In this document: positions 18,187 through 27,313 of the stretch, in pieces
How positions within the stretch are numbered: the stretch's first letter is position 1
Layout: every line of letters begins with the position of its first letter
NCBI RefSeq assembly: GCF_011742875.1
Contig: NZ_JAAQTL010000001.1
Span: forward strand, 2,418,001 to 2,482,000
DNA from: Luteibacter yeojuensis
Lineage (GTDB): Bacteria; Pseudomonadota; Gammaproteobacteria; Xanthomonadales; Rhodanobacteraceae
Reading direction: 5' to 3'
Length of the DNA: 64,000 nucleotides
Notes under the pieces: generated by a model
Told to the model about the DNA's origin: nothing
The model's database searches: none
What the model saw: only the letters and a program-made list of their open reading frames with translations
Made by a program: the position numbers and the translations under genes

Positions 18187-19788
18187 TTAGCGAGCGGGAA
18201 GAACGCTCGCCGGCCACCGGCCCGACCAGAGCGTTCGTCCGCTGGCATCGAAGATGTTCAGACCCGAATCGTCCTGCAAGCGCAAGATCGCTCCCGCATG
18301 ACCATCCGTGTTGGACGCCCAGACGGGCCGCCCCGTGACGTCAAAGAGCATGAGATTGCCGGTGGGCTGCATCTGCGCAACAGCGATGGACTTACCGAGC
18401 GTCGTCACAGTGGCCCACGCGGGCACTCCACCGTCGTACAGTACGAAGTTCCCATCGCCCTGTAGTCCAAGAAGGTAGCGACCGTTACAGGAGCGTATCT
18501 CGGTTCCATCCGCGATGGTCTGGCCGTTACTCCATCCGGAATCACAAGCGGTCGCTGGCAGATCCGGTGGAAGGCGCGTCGGGGCGTGGAAAATTTCTAT
18601 GTCAATGGCGTCCGCGATGGCTTGATAGCCAGCATCGTTCGGATGGACGCCATCCGCCGTGCCAAAATATGCCGGGGCCAGGACGGCTGGGTTTGATGGA
18701 TCCCGCAGCGCGGCATCCTGGTCAACCAAACCATCGCAACCGCTTGTTCCGGATCGCAGGAACGCATTCAATCCTTGGCGTGTCGCCTCATAGGCGCCGC
18801 TGGCATTGACCGGCGGAAAGGTCGAACAGAGATAACTGATCTGCCGATCCTGGGCGCTCTTGATCATCGTCTTCTCAGCCGCAATGAGCTGCGCCAGATT
18901 GTTCTGTTCGAGATCGTTGAATTCAGTATGGATGACCCATCGAACACCGGGTTGGTTCAGGACGTCGCGCTCATATCTATTGAGAGTGCCTTCCCCATAG
19001 ATTTCTCCGTTATCTCGTGTGAGCGTGCCTCCGGCGAGGCCTTGATTCATCACGCCCACGATGGTCCCGCTCTCTGCCAGACGCCGCGAGAGATAGTTCG
19101 ACCAACGATGATTGGCTCCGACAGTCGAGTTGAACCCATCCGTTATCGAGGCCCCGATGGTCACCACGCTGCCCAGCGCTGCTTCGTTCTGAACATCCAT
19201 CCCCGTCAGAAAGAAGTACTGTGACGGATACGACGGGTTCGCCAACGATTGTTCATCGCTGTGGTCGCCTTGTACCAGTTCCATGTATTGCTCGGTGAAC
19301 ACGTGGGTCGTATACGATCCCACCGGTGCGGGTCCCGGGAAGTAGGCACTGATGGCCATGTAACCATTGGCTGGAACGACCACGTCGATTGCATCGCTAA
19401 GGGCCGTCGCGCCCGCTGGAATGACCGTGCTGCCGGCGCCATCGAAGGTCACAGGTACATCCGTACCCGGTATGACATTGCCGGATTCATCCGCCTGCGC
19501 GATACGTACGTGAGAAAGCTCAAGAGGTGTTGACCCGTACTGATTGGAGAAGTGGAGCCGCGCGGCACTCCCTCCTATCGAGGTGAACACGTACTGCCTC
19601 AATGTCTGATCGACGAAGCTGGGCAGTGAGGGATTCGTAACGGAGGTTTCGGGAGCGGGCGCGGCCGTCCATGTGCCAATCCACGGCAGCCCATCCGCGT
19701 ACGCTTCGCTCTGCGCAGTGCAGGCGAACAACACGGCAATCAGAGCAGCCCTGACGACACCGGGTGCGCATGCGAGTTTCTCGAACAT
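18187..19788 (-). CDS. Secreted SGNH/GDSL hydrolase with C-terminal bulb-type lectin domain
   Basis: 533 residues. The signal peptide runs MFEKLACAPGVV to AQSEAYA, so the protein is exported. A beta-sandwich segment (LPWIGTWTAAPAPET to about residue 190) precedes the SGNH core. That core has Ser214 in VTIGASITDGFN, an Asn in HTEFNDLEQNN, and Asp379/His382 in TADGVHPNDAGY. Residues about 418-528 form a bulb-type mannose-lectin (B_lectin) fold with three degenerate QxDxNxVxY repeats: LQGDGNFVLYDG, MQPTGNLMLFD and LQDDSGLNIFD. The likely role is esterase action on an extracellular carbohydrate or lipid, tethered by the lectin; this is inference. It is divergent from the response regulator across 444 nt. 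Confidence 0.88.
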   Translation of the reverse strand: MFEKLACAPGVVRAALIAVLFACTAQSEAYADGLPWIGTWTAAPAPETSVTNPSLPSFVDQTLRQYVFTSIGGSAARLHFSNQYGSTPLELSHVRIAQADESGNVIPGTDVPVTFDGAGSTVIPAGATALSDAIDVVVPANGYMAISAYFPGPAPVGSYTTHVFTEQYMELVQGDHSDEQSLANPSYPSQYFFLTGMDVQNEAALGSVVTIGASITDGFNSTVGANHRWSNYLSRRLAESGTIVGVMNQGLAGGTLTRDNGEIYGEGTLNRYERDVLNQPGVRWVIHTEFNDLEQNNLAQLIAAEKTMIKSAQDRQISYLCSTFPPVNASGAYEATRQGLNAFLRSGTSGCDGLVDQDAALRDPSNPAVLAPAYFGTADGVHPNDAGYQAIADAIDIEIFHAPTRLPPDLPATACDSGWSNGQTIADGTEIRSCNGRYLLGLQGDGNFVLYDGGVPAWATVTTLGKSIAVAQMQPTGNLMLFDVTGRPVWASNTDGHAGAILRLQDDSGLNIFDASGRTLWSGRWPASVLPAR

Positions 19789-19884
19789 GGGGAGATTCCA
19801 GTCTGGAAGAAAAGGGACGGCAGACGTGCGACGAACAGTGCGGGCACATCGAGGGGGTGGGGGGTGTCTGCCGTCCGAAAGCAA

Positions 19885-19968
19885 TTACAGGAAGGCCCGG
19901 ATCGCATCTGCGATCTCGTGAGCGTCAAGGCCATCGACGTTGACGGTGCGATAGGCGACGGTATTCAT
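19885..19968 (-). pseudogene. 27-codon relic of an alpha/beta hydrolase gene
   Basis: An open frame MNTVAYRTVNVDGLDAHEIADAIRAFL behind a strong ribosome site (GGAGG 5 nt before ATG). The first 15 residues match the conserved start of alpha/beta hydrolases that begin RTVxVDGLDVFYREAG. The last dozen match their usual C terminus (EIADxIRxFL). The roughly 250 residues between, including the nucleophile and lid, are missing in frame. This looks like an internal deletion; a functional microprotein cannot be excluded. It lies between the SGNH gene and the response regulator. Confidence 0.6.
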
Positions 19969-20232
19969 GGCTCCTCCAAGGCGATCAATCGCTGGCCGCG
20001 GCGTAGCGGGGAGTGGGAACCCTAAGAGGTGACATCCCTGTCGGCTTCACCCGATAGGGATCAAAAAGTGCCCGGCGTATCGGGTCCGGGCACCACGTGC
20101 GGCCCCGAGCCGGGTCCGCGGCCCGATGGGCGGAGGAAGGAGGTACAAGCCGCGGCGTTTTCTCCCTTTCGGGTTTAGCGTTGCGCCAGAACCGGGCCAT
20201 AATGTAGCTCCGCCAAGAAGGCAGGTTCGATA
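19969..20232. other. Leader region before the response regulator; hairpins, no gene seen
   Basis: No convincing gene. There is a hairpin at about 20030-20057 (ATCCCT and TCGG arms closing a GCTTCACC-type loop) and another GC hairpin at about 20078-20099 (GCCCGG with CCGGGC). A CATAAT at 20198-20203 could be the -10 box of the response regulator gene, but no strong -35 is seen. Confidence 0.4.
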
Positions 20233-20862
20233 ATGGTGGACCGCATCATTCGTATCCTGATCGTCGATGACCATCCCATGATGCGGGAAGGCCTTCGCTC
20301 GACGCTGGAGCGGGAACGCGACATGAAAGTCGTGGGTGAGGCTTCGGACGGGGGCGATGCGATCGACCAGTTCCGGGCACTGCGCCCGACGGTCACGTTG
20401 ATCGACCTGCAGATGTCGCCCGTGGACGGGGTTCAGGCCATCGCGAAGATCCACGAGGACTTCCCCGAGGCACCACTCATCGTGCTGACAACGTATCCTG
20501 GCGATGCACGCGTATCCCGCGCCTTACGTACCGGAGCGATGTCTTATCTGTTGAAGACGGCCTCGAGTGACGAGGTCGTTCGTACCGTGCGTTTCGCTGC
20601 CGATGGGAAGAAGGTGGTCACACCTGAGGTCATGGAGGACATCAGCGCGCATCAGGGACTGGAAGGTCTGACACCCCGCGAAGTGTTGGTGCTGCGCCTG
20701 GTTGCCCAGGGGATGTCCAACCGAGTCATCGGAGATCACCTGAGGGTATCCGAGGATACGATCAAGACGCGGATGAAAAGCATCATGGGTAAGTTGGACG
20801 CACGTGATCGGGCGCACGCCGTAACTATTGCCATCCGGCGCGGGTTTCTCGATCCGCAATAA
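20233..20862 (+). CDS. NarL/LuxR-type response regulator
   Basis: 209 residues. The receiver domain (1-120) has the acidic pair in ILIVDDHPMM, phosphoacceptor Asp58 in TLIDLQMSPVDG, the Thr in VLTTYPG, and Lys in YLLKTAS. The C-terminal LuxR-type helix-turn-helix reads LTPREVLVLRLVAQGMSNRVIGDHLRVSEDTIKTRMKSIM. It binds DNA when phosphorylated. Its stop codon is immediately followed by the end of the convergent histidine kinase gene, its probable partner. The divergent SGNH hydrolase is a candidate target. Confidence 0.95.
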   Translation: MVDRIIRILIVDDHPMMREGLRSTLERERDMKVVGEASDGGDAIDQFRALRPTVTLIDLQMSPVDGVQAIAKIHEDFPEAPLIVLTTYPGDARVSRALRTGAMSYLLKTASSDEVVRTVRFAADGKKVVTPEVMEDISAHQGLEGLTPREVLVLRLVAQGMSNRVIGDHLRVSEDTIKTRMKSIMGKLDARDRAHAVTIAIRRGFLDPQ

Positions 20863-23796
20863 CTACCGGCTTCGCCGGCGATAGATCCGACGCGCAGGCA
20901 CCGTCAGCCTCACCGAGGTACCTTGCTCGGCAGTGGAGCGCAGCCGCAACATGCCGCCCAGACGGGAGGCCCGCTCGCGCATACCGGTGATGCCCCAATG
21001 ACCGTCGAGGCGCCGGCCGGCGAGCAGATCGCCGGGGAGGCCCTGCCCATTGTCCTCGACGAAAATTGCCAGCTTCATGCGCCCGTAACGGATGTGAAGC
21101 CGGATAATCGTCGCTCGCGAATGACTTACAGCGTTCTGCAGTGCCTCGCGTATGATGGCAACCACTTCCTGGCCTCGTTCGACCTTGAGTCGCCGAATGC
21201 GGCCCTCGATGGTGATCGCGTCGAACCCGCCCTCACCTGTGTCTTCGAGGAATTCGAGATAGGACTCCAAGGGGCAATCGGCATCGCTGCAGTCCTGCCG
21301 GAGGTCTCTGACACGCGAGCGACCCTCGGCGACGACCTCGCGGGCCGAGCCCAGTGTCCTGGTCAGGATGGGGCGCGCCGTCTCGTCGATCGACTCGGCT
21401 CTTACGACCGATTCCACGGCATAAAGGAGTGCCTGAGCCCCTTGCAGAAGCGTGTCATGCAGTTCGCGGGCAATGCGCTCGCGTTCCTCCAGGCGAATCC
21501 TCGCCTTCTGGCTTACCAGCGCCAGGCGCCACTGATAGAGCGAGACAATGAGCGCGATGGCGAGAATCCCGGCTCCGATACGAAAGGCGAGCGTCTGGTA
21601 AAAGGCAGGCGCGATATGCAGCACGAGTGGCTTATCCAGCGCGCTGGTTCGCCCGTCCTCGTTCGTTACCCGTAGATCAAACCGGTATTCGCCCGGCCCG
21701 AGATTCGTATAGAAAGCTTCCCGTCGTATACCCAGCTCCTGCCAACGGTCGTCGACTCCCGCAAGCTTTGCCTGAAACGTCGTTCGTGTCGGCATGGTCA
21801 GTGTGGGCGCACCGAAGTCGATGCGGATGTTGCGCGTATGCGCGGGCAGCGTCATATCATCCGAGGCGCGGTACAGGACGCCACCGGCCAAAACGGTCAT
21901 GACGGCCGGCTTGGCAGGCCGCAGGTTGCGGACGAGACGACGCGTGTTGACCGACGCCACCTCGCGAGTCGTGGTGATCCACACGCGGTCATCCTGGCCC
22001 TCGACCAGCGACGGAAGAGGCCTGACCTTGTCAGCCTTACCGATCAGGCCGTCCTCTGCATCGAAAACCTCATAGTTGACTTCGTATTCGGGCCGAACTG
22101 CCACCAGACGCATATCCTCTGATGGTATGCGCACGATGCCTTCGTCCGCCTGCATCCACACCTCGCCGCTGCGCAGCTGCACCAGACCGGATATTCCAGA
22201 GAAGACGTGTTCGCCTCGCCCGCGAACCGGGTGGAAACGGCCGTGGATCATTTGCGCCAGGCCCTGCTCGCCGCCCACGAGCGCATTCGCGCGATCCAGA
22301 GCCATATCTGCGACCGCTCCGACGTCCAGTCCCGACGAAGTGTCGAACAGGACGACGGAAGCTCCATCCATGCGAACCAGATGGCCATCGCCAAAGGCTA
22401 CCCAGAGGTTTCCGGCGGCATCGCCAACCAGCCGCGTGAGATGGGTCGTCGGCAATCCAGCGAGGGTTGTCAGGCGCGTCCATTGCGTGCCGTCACGACG
22501 GAAGAGACCGAGTCCGGCGAGCGCCACCCACACGGCTCCTTTACCGTCGACCGCAATCGACTGGTATTTGATTGCCTCGGACGGCGCCGTCGGCGGCCCG
22601 GCAATCTTGGATATCTCGCCATGGACAATGTGGAACACACCCGATTGCCCGGCCATCCAGACGTTGCCTAGCCTGTCCCGGGTGACGCACGAAAAGTACT
22701 GCCCGAGTTCGGGGAGCGGGGTCGATTCGGGTGTCAGACGGAAGGCGCCCCACATGGTTCCAGCCCAGCCAACGCCATCCGAATCAAATGCCACGGTGGG
22801 CATGAAGAGCCGTTCATCCACCTCGTGAGGGGTGATACGGTTCTCCCTGAACTGATCGATGCCGAGGGCCGTGGCAACCCACACGTTCGATTCGCGATCC
22901 TCAAAGAAGCCGCTTGGTATCGTGTCGGTCAACCCATCCGCCTTGTCGAATTCTTCCTTGGTCGGCGGCTGATCCTTACCCTTTGTCCATCGGTAGCGTT
23001 GGAGACCCGTCATTGAAGGCAGCCATAGCGCGCCCGCCGAATCGACGAAGGGCGTCGACACGAGATCGAGAAGGCGCTGGTCCGTGGACGGCGGCAGACC
23101 CCAGAGCTGCGTGAGGATCGTCGCCCGGTCGACGGGCTCGAAGCGGGCCGCCCCTGTGGCCAATACCAGATATTCGTTCGCGGTGGTCGTGATCCAGAGA
23201 CGACCGTCGGCGGATTGGGACATGTCGCGCAAAGGCCTGCCGCTGTAGCCGACGTCGGCCCCTACCGTGTGCCATGCACCATGGACAAGGCGCGCGAGTC
23301 CACCCGTGCTCGCCACCCACAGCGTGCCGTCGGGAGTCCGCGCGAACGCGAACACCGTCCCCAAGGGCAGGCCATCGCGATAGGTGTCTATCCGATCGCC
23401 GACCACATGACTCACGCCGCCATAGAAATATCCGAGCCAGAGAGAACCATCCGCGTCCACGAAAATGCCTTTGACCATCTGGCTGGGGAGACGCTTGCTC
23501 AAGGACTGGTCAAAGTGAACACCGTCGAACCGGAAGAGGCCGCTCTGCGAGGTCATCCATAAGTAGCCATCATGATCCTGGACGATGTCCGAGGTGCGGA
23601 GCGGTGCGCCATCGGCCGATGTAAAAGCGCGGTGGTGTAGCTGGCTTACGTGAAGCCGACTGGATAAACCTGCGCCACGAGACCTTTCCTGTGCCCACGC
23701 AGCACCACCTGCCAGCCAAGCAGAAGCCAGCAGCCCAGCGCAGAAAAAGGCCCTCCTCACTGTCGTACTCAGCGTCACAAGCCCCGTCTCAAACAT
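20863..23796 (-). CDS. Sensor histidine kinase with periplasmic two-component propeller domains
   Basis: 977 residues. A signal-anchor (MFETGLVTLSTT to AAWAQE) precedes about ten beta-propeller blades with the recurring pattern DGxLWxxTxxGLxRxDG (for example DGYLWMTSQSGLFRFDG near residue 77 and GNLWVAFGDGHLVRMDG near 460). A Y_Y_Y domain (about residues 650-720) and one TM helix (IGAGILAIALIVSLYQW) follow. Then comes a HisKA_3 domain with His780 in IARELHDTLLQGAQ and a HATPase with the N box IREALQNAVSHS, EDNGQGLPG and GHWGITGMRERAS. It should sense an extracytoplasmic signal and phosphorylate the NarL-type regulator. The gene is convergent with that regulator with no spacer. Confidence 0.94.
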   Translation of the reverse strand: MFETGLVTLSTTVRRAFFCAGLLASAWLAGGAAWAQERSRGAGLSSRLHVSQLHHRAFTSADGAPLRTSDIVQDHDGYLWMTSQSGLFRFDGVHFDQSLSKRLPSQMVKGIFVDADGSLWLGYFYGGVSHVVGDRIDTYRDGLPLGTVFAFARTPDGTLWVASTGGLARLVHGAWHTVGADVGYSGRPLRDMSQSADGRLWITTTANEYLVLATGAARFEPVDRATILTQLWGLPPSTDQRLLDLVSTPFVDSAGALWLPSMTGLQRYRWTKGKDQPPTKEEFDKADGLTDTIPSGFFEDRESNVWVATALGIDQFRENRITPHEVDERLFMPTVAFDSDGVGWAGTMWGAFRLTPESTPLPELGQYFSCVTRDRLGNVWMAGQSGVFHIVHGEISKIAGPPTAPSEAIKYQSIAVDGKGAVWVALAGLGLFRRDGTQWTRLTTLAGLPTTHLTRLVGDAAGNLWVAFGDGHLVRMDGASVVLFDTSSGLDVGAVADMALDRANALVGGEQGLAQMIHGRFHPVRGRGEHVFSGISGLVQLRSGEVWMQADEGIVRIPSEDMRLVAVRPEYEVNYEVFDAEDGLIGKADKVRPLPSLVEGQDDRVWITTTREVASVNTRRLVRNLRPAKPAVMTVLAGGVLYRASDDMTLPAHTRNIRIDFGAPTLTMPTRTTFQAKLAGVDDRWQELGIRREAFYTNLGPGEYRFDLRVTNEDGRTSALDKPLVLHIAPAFYQTLAFRIGAGILAIALIVSLYQWRLALVSQKARIRLEERERIARELHDTLLQGAQALLYAVESVVRAESIDETARPILTRTLGSAREVVAEGRSRVRDLRQDCSDADCPLESYLEFLEDTGEGGFDAITIEGRIRRLKVERGQEVVAIIREALQNAVSHSRATIIRLHIRYGRMKLAIFVEDNGQGLPGDLLAGRRLDGHWGITGMRERASRLGGMLRLRSTAEQGTSVRLTVPARRIYRRRSR

Positions 23797-24140
23797 TCGG
23801 CTCTGCCCACGGAAGATGCGCTGGCCGGTCCACCGCGGGAGCGGATGGAAGGGGATCCATCGTAACTCGTCGATAATCGATCGGGTAGTTATCCGCTTAG
23901 CGGACGACGGATCGTGCGCTGCACGGCTCGAAGCCCCCTGGCTTCACCCGATCCGGTGGCCCTGCTGACGAGTGAAATACGTCACGAAAGAGTCTTGCGG
24001 GAATGCGCGCTCGATAATAAAGGACCGCCAGAAGCCCATGGAAAAGGACAAGGCAGGTGCGCCGACCTCCGCGGCCAGCGACGCGTACGCGACCATCGTC
24101 TTCGCGCTTGCGACGCCTGATCTAAAGATAGGGGCGGCTT
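23797..24140. other. Intergenic stretch with no supported gene
   Basis: The only frame of note starts at ATG 24039 and would run into the antisense of the RclA-like gene. It lacks a good ribosome site and any family resemblance. The DNA looks AT-richer than the core genes, for example around GAAATACGTCACGAAAGAG. It probably includes the promoter of the kinase gene on the minus strand. Confidence 0.4.
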
Positions 24141-25541
24141 CTAGCCGGCAGCCCGTGGCGGGACACGGGCAAGCAAAGGGGCCAACCCTTCCGCGAACGT
24201 CAGGTGGGCCAGAACCGCATCGCGCAGCGACGTATAGGGTAGGCCCGCGATCATGGCCGTCTGCACCACCGCCATGACTTCGCCTGCCTCTGGACCAACC
24301 ATGGTGAAGCCAAGGATGCGGTCGTCGTCTGTTCCGACCAGCACTTTCATGAATCCGGCGACCTGATCGGTGGCCATGGTGCGCATGACCCGGGCCAACG
24401 GCAGCGTGGCCATGCGGACCTTTCGCCCTTCGCGCTGCGCATCCCGCTCGCGTAAACCGACGTGAGCGACTTGCGGTTCAATGAAGACGACGTTAGGCAC
24501 CAGGCGGCCATCCGTACGGCGGTTACCCCCGGCGAGGTTGTCGCGGACAATCCTGAAGTCATCGAAGGATGCATGCGTGAACTGGGGGCTGCCGGCGGCC
24601 TCACCGATCGCCCAGATATTCGGGAGGTTGGTTTTCAGCGCGCCATCGACCTGCACGTATCCGCGGTCGTCGACAGCGATGCGCGCGGCTTCGAGCCCAA
24701 TGCCGGCAGTATTCGGAACACGTCCGACCGAGACCAGGATATCCGTCCCTTCGAGCATCCGGGGTCCGGAGGACAACTGTACGTAAGCCTGGATCTTTAC
24801 CCCGGACCGGCCCTCGATACATGTGAGCCGTGCACCGACGAGGACCTCGATCCCGTCAGTTCGCAGTATGTTGAGTACTTCCTCCGCCACGTCCAGGTCT
24901 TCGTGGGCCAGCAACTGCGTGCCCTGTTCGACGATGGTCACCCTGCTGCCGAATCGCCGGAACGCCTGGGCCATTTCGATCCCGGTATATCCCCCGCCGA
25001 GCACGATGAGGTGCTCCGGGGCCCGGTCGAGCTCCAGTGCCTCGATGTGCGTCAAGGGTATGGCCGCGCGTAAACCCGGAACATCCGGTATGAGCGCGTG
25101 CGTGCCGACGTTGATCACGATCTTCTCCCCGCGCAGACGTCGGCTGCCGCCTTCGTTGAGCGTCACTTCCAATGTGTCGGAGGAAATGAAGGATCCCGTT
25201 CCCATGATCAGTTCAGCGCCACTCGCCTCGTACGCGGCGCGGTGCGCGGCGAGGTCGCGGTCGATCATGCCCTGCTTGCGCGCGAGTACCTTTGCCATGT
25301 CGACCGAGAAAGGTCCGGTGACGGTACCGAAATGACCGGCGTGACGTACGGTGGCGGCAACGTGTGCACTCCAGACTTCGTTTTTGCTCGGAAGGCACGC
25401 GACGGCGGGGCACGATCCCCCTATCCATTGACGCTCCACCACGGCGACGCGCTTACCAAGACTGGCGAGATGCCAGGCGAGCAGCTTACCGCCCTGGCCG
25501 CTGCCAAGGATCACCACGTCGAACGATTCTGTCTGATCCAT
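24141..25541 (-). CDS. RclA/mercuric-reductase-like FAD pyridine nucleotide-disulfide oxidoreductase
   Basis: 466 residues from ATG 25541. The FAD motif VVILGSGQGGKLLAWHLASLG is at residue 9 and the redox pair is Cys44/Cys49 in GGSCPAVACLPSK, a CxxxxC active site. NAD(P)H motif LIVLGGGYTGIEMAQAF lies near residue 175, and the second FAD motif IWAIGEAAGSPQFTHASFDDFRIVRD near 305. The dimerisation domain ends VLAHLTFAEGLAPLL. The segment FTxxSxDDxRIVRD resembles E. coli RclA, a Cu(II) reductase for hypochlorous stress. There is no C-terminal Cys pair as in MerA, which argues against mercury. A GTG at 25628 is an alternative start but has its ribosome site abutting it. Confidence 0.86.
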   Translation of the reverse strand: MDQTESFDVVILGSGQGGKLLAWHLASLGKRVAVVERQWIGGSCPAVACLPSKNEVWSAHVAATVRHAGHFGTVTGPFSVDMAKVLARKQGMIDRDLAAHRAAYEASGAELIMGTGSFISSDTLEVTLNEGGSRRLRGEKIVINVGTHALIPDVPGLRAAIPLTHIEALELDRAPEHLIVLGGGYTGIEMAQAFRRFGSRVTIVEQGTQLLAHEDLDVAEEVLNILRTDGIEVLVGARLTCIEGRSGVKIQAYVQLSSGPRMLEGTDILVSVGRVPNTAGIGLEAARIAVDDRGYVQVDGALKTNLPNIWAIGEAAGSPQFTHASFDDFRIVRDNLAGGNRRTDGRLVPNVVFIEPQVAHVGLRERDAQREGRKVRMATLPLARVMRTMATDQVAGFMKVLVGTDDDRILGFTMVGPEAGEVMAVVQTAMIAGLPYTSLRDAVLAHLTFAEGLAPLLARVPPRAAG

Positions 25542-25978
25542 AGTCCCATCCAGCTGAGGTCGATGATTGACAAGAGGAATTCCCTCCTGGTTTTCGATCT
25601 GAGCAGATGGCGGACGAAATGACTTCACCCCTTAGTGATCAATGTGCCACGCGATGGCCTCGCCGCGCCGATCGTTGGCACCCTCCAATCTGTGATGTGG
25701 CTCGCATCCTGCGATAGCGCCGACGTATTTTCAGAATTGTTCGATGTCCGAAGTTCTCAAGGCTTCCTAGGCTTACCTGCCTCGACATGGGAGTGGGCAT
25801 GGCTGGGACCCGATCGACACGATTCCGTTGCTCGCGCCGCCACCGCTGGTGGGCGGCGCGCATGATTACCGTCTTTGGCGTGGGCATCGCCGCGCTAGCC
25901 TCCTGCCAGCGATTCACGCCGGCGTCCGCCGATCCGCGCGCGCTCGTCGAGGCGTGCGGGATCGGCCTCGCCCCTGCC
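25542..25978. other. Unassigned 437-bp stretch between RclA-like and ABC permease genes
   Basis: No gene I can support. Open frames exist on both strands (25635-25865 and 25787-26086 on plus; 25639-25917 on minus), but none has a convincing ribosome site together with recognisable protein features. The right end is antisense tail of the permease operon. It marks the edge of the AT-richer block, so a decayed gene or insertion scar is possible. Confidence 0.35.
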
Positions 25979-27301
25979 CTACAGTTCGCGCAGGGCCGCC
26001 GTTACGGGGAGTCGCGCGGCACGCAGTGCGGGGAAGAGGCCACCGACGAAACCGATCGCGAGAGCCCACTTGATGCCGGTCCATAACAAACCGGTACTCA
26101 CATGGAAGCGAAACACCACCTGACTGAAGTTCGCTCCCAGCGTGGAGGCCGTGTAGCCGTTGAAGACGATCCACACGATGCCGGCACCGATGACGCCGCC
26201 GAGCAAGGCGAGCAGCATCGTCTCCAGCATCACAGACACCACCACGGGTATGCCGCGGAAGCCGATGGCGCGCAGCGTGGCGATCTCGCGGGCACGGGCC
26301 TGGATGGCTGCGAACATCGTATTGAGTGCGCCGAACACCGCACCGATCGCCATGATGATGCCGACGGTGATGCCCACCGCGCGCAGCACCTTGGTCAGGC
26401 CCTCGGACTGCTTTCCGAAGTATTCGCGGGTCGTGGTCACGTCGACCTTCAGGCGCGGGTCCGCGACCAGGCTGGCCTTGAACGCGTCGAAGGATGCCGG
26501 GGAATCCAGCAGCACGGTCACCGACTGCACGCTGCTGCCGCGGCGATAGGCCGAAGCGACACTCTGCGTGTCGCCCCAGAGTTCCGATTCGAGGGAATCG
26601 TTCGATTCGAACACGCCGACCACCGTCCAGGTCTGCCCCGCGAGACGGATGTTCTTGCCCACGTCGAGCCCTTCGAACTGCGCCAGCGCGCCCTTGCCGA
26701 CGATCAGCTCGCGCAGGCCCGGCTTGAACTTGCGGCCCTGCACGATCTTCACCTGGTCGCGCAGGTTCCAGACATCCTCGCTCACGCCCCGGATGGGTAC
26801 GTTGGAATCGCTGTCCGGTTCGCCCTTGCGCGGCAGGTTGGCCACCACCACGAGTTCACCCGAGGCGATCGGCTTGCCTTGCGCGTCCTTCTTCACGCCC
26901 GGCGCCTGGATCACCACGTTGGCGCTATCGCGATCGAGGATGGAATTGAGTTCCGCCTGCGAGCCGCCGCGCAGCACGATGGCCGTGCGGTCGTTGCCGG
27001 TGGAACGCAGCGTCTCGGCGAAGCCCTCGCTCATGGCAAGCATGGCCACGAGCACGCCCACCACGCCGGCGATGCCCACGACGACCACCGACGAGGAACC
27101 CAGCCGCTGGGTGACCGTGGCGAGGCCGACCTTCGTGACTTCCCAGGTCTGCTTGCCACGCCGGGTGACCGCCATCCAGATGGCGAGAGCTATCGCGAGG
27201 GCGACGATGCCCGGCCACGGCAAGGCGATCCAGATGGCGAGGAACACCGCCACGACCAGCACGGCGAGAAGACCGATAGCGAACTTCTTCAGGGATTTCA
27301 T
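25979..27301 (-). CDS. ABC export system permease (FtsX/MacB-type), with two extra N-terminal helices
   Basis: 440 residues. Two N-terminal hydrophobic segments (IGLLAVLVVAVFLAIWIALP and IVALAIALAIWMAVT) precede the usual MacB/FtsX layout: TM with VVVVGIAGVVGVLVAMLAM, a large periplasmic domain (about residues 85-300), then three C-terminal TMs including MFAAIQARAREIATLRAIGF (the conserved loop) and VGGLFPALRAARLPVTAALREL. The last gene of a four-gene minus-strand operon, 12 nt after the other permease. Together they would form a MacB-like mechanotransmission exporter. Confidence 0.88.
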   Translation of the reverse strand: MKSLKKFAIGLLAVLVVAVFLAIWIALPWPGIVALAIALAIWMAVTRRGKQTWEVTKVGLATVTQRLGSSSVVVVGIAGVVGVLVAMLAMSEGFAETLRSTGNDRTAIVLRGGSQAELNSILDRDSANVVIQAPGVKKDAQGKPIASGELVVVANLPRKGEPDSDSNVPIRGVSEDVWNLRDQVKIVQGRKFKPGLRELIVGKGALAQFEGLDVGKNIRLAGQTWTVVGVFESNDSLESELWGDTQSVASAYRRGSSVQSVTVLLDSPASFDAFKASLVADPRLKVDVTTTREYFGKQSEGLTKVLRAVGITVGIIMAIGAVFGALNTMFAAIQARAREIATLRAIGFRGIPVVVSVMLETMLLALLGGVIGAGIVWIVFNGYTASTLGANFSQVVFRFHVSTGLLWTGIKWALAIGFVGGLFPALRAARLPVTAALREL

Positions 27302-27313
27302 TGGCGTGTCTCC

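Noticed and set aside
23972..24277. Small plus-strand gene (ATG 24039 inside)
   Set aside because: No ribosome site, low-complexity translation, and its second half is antisense to the RclA-like gene.
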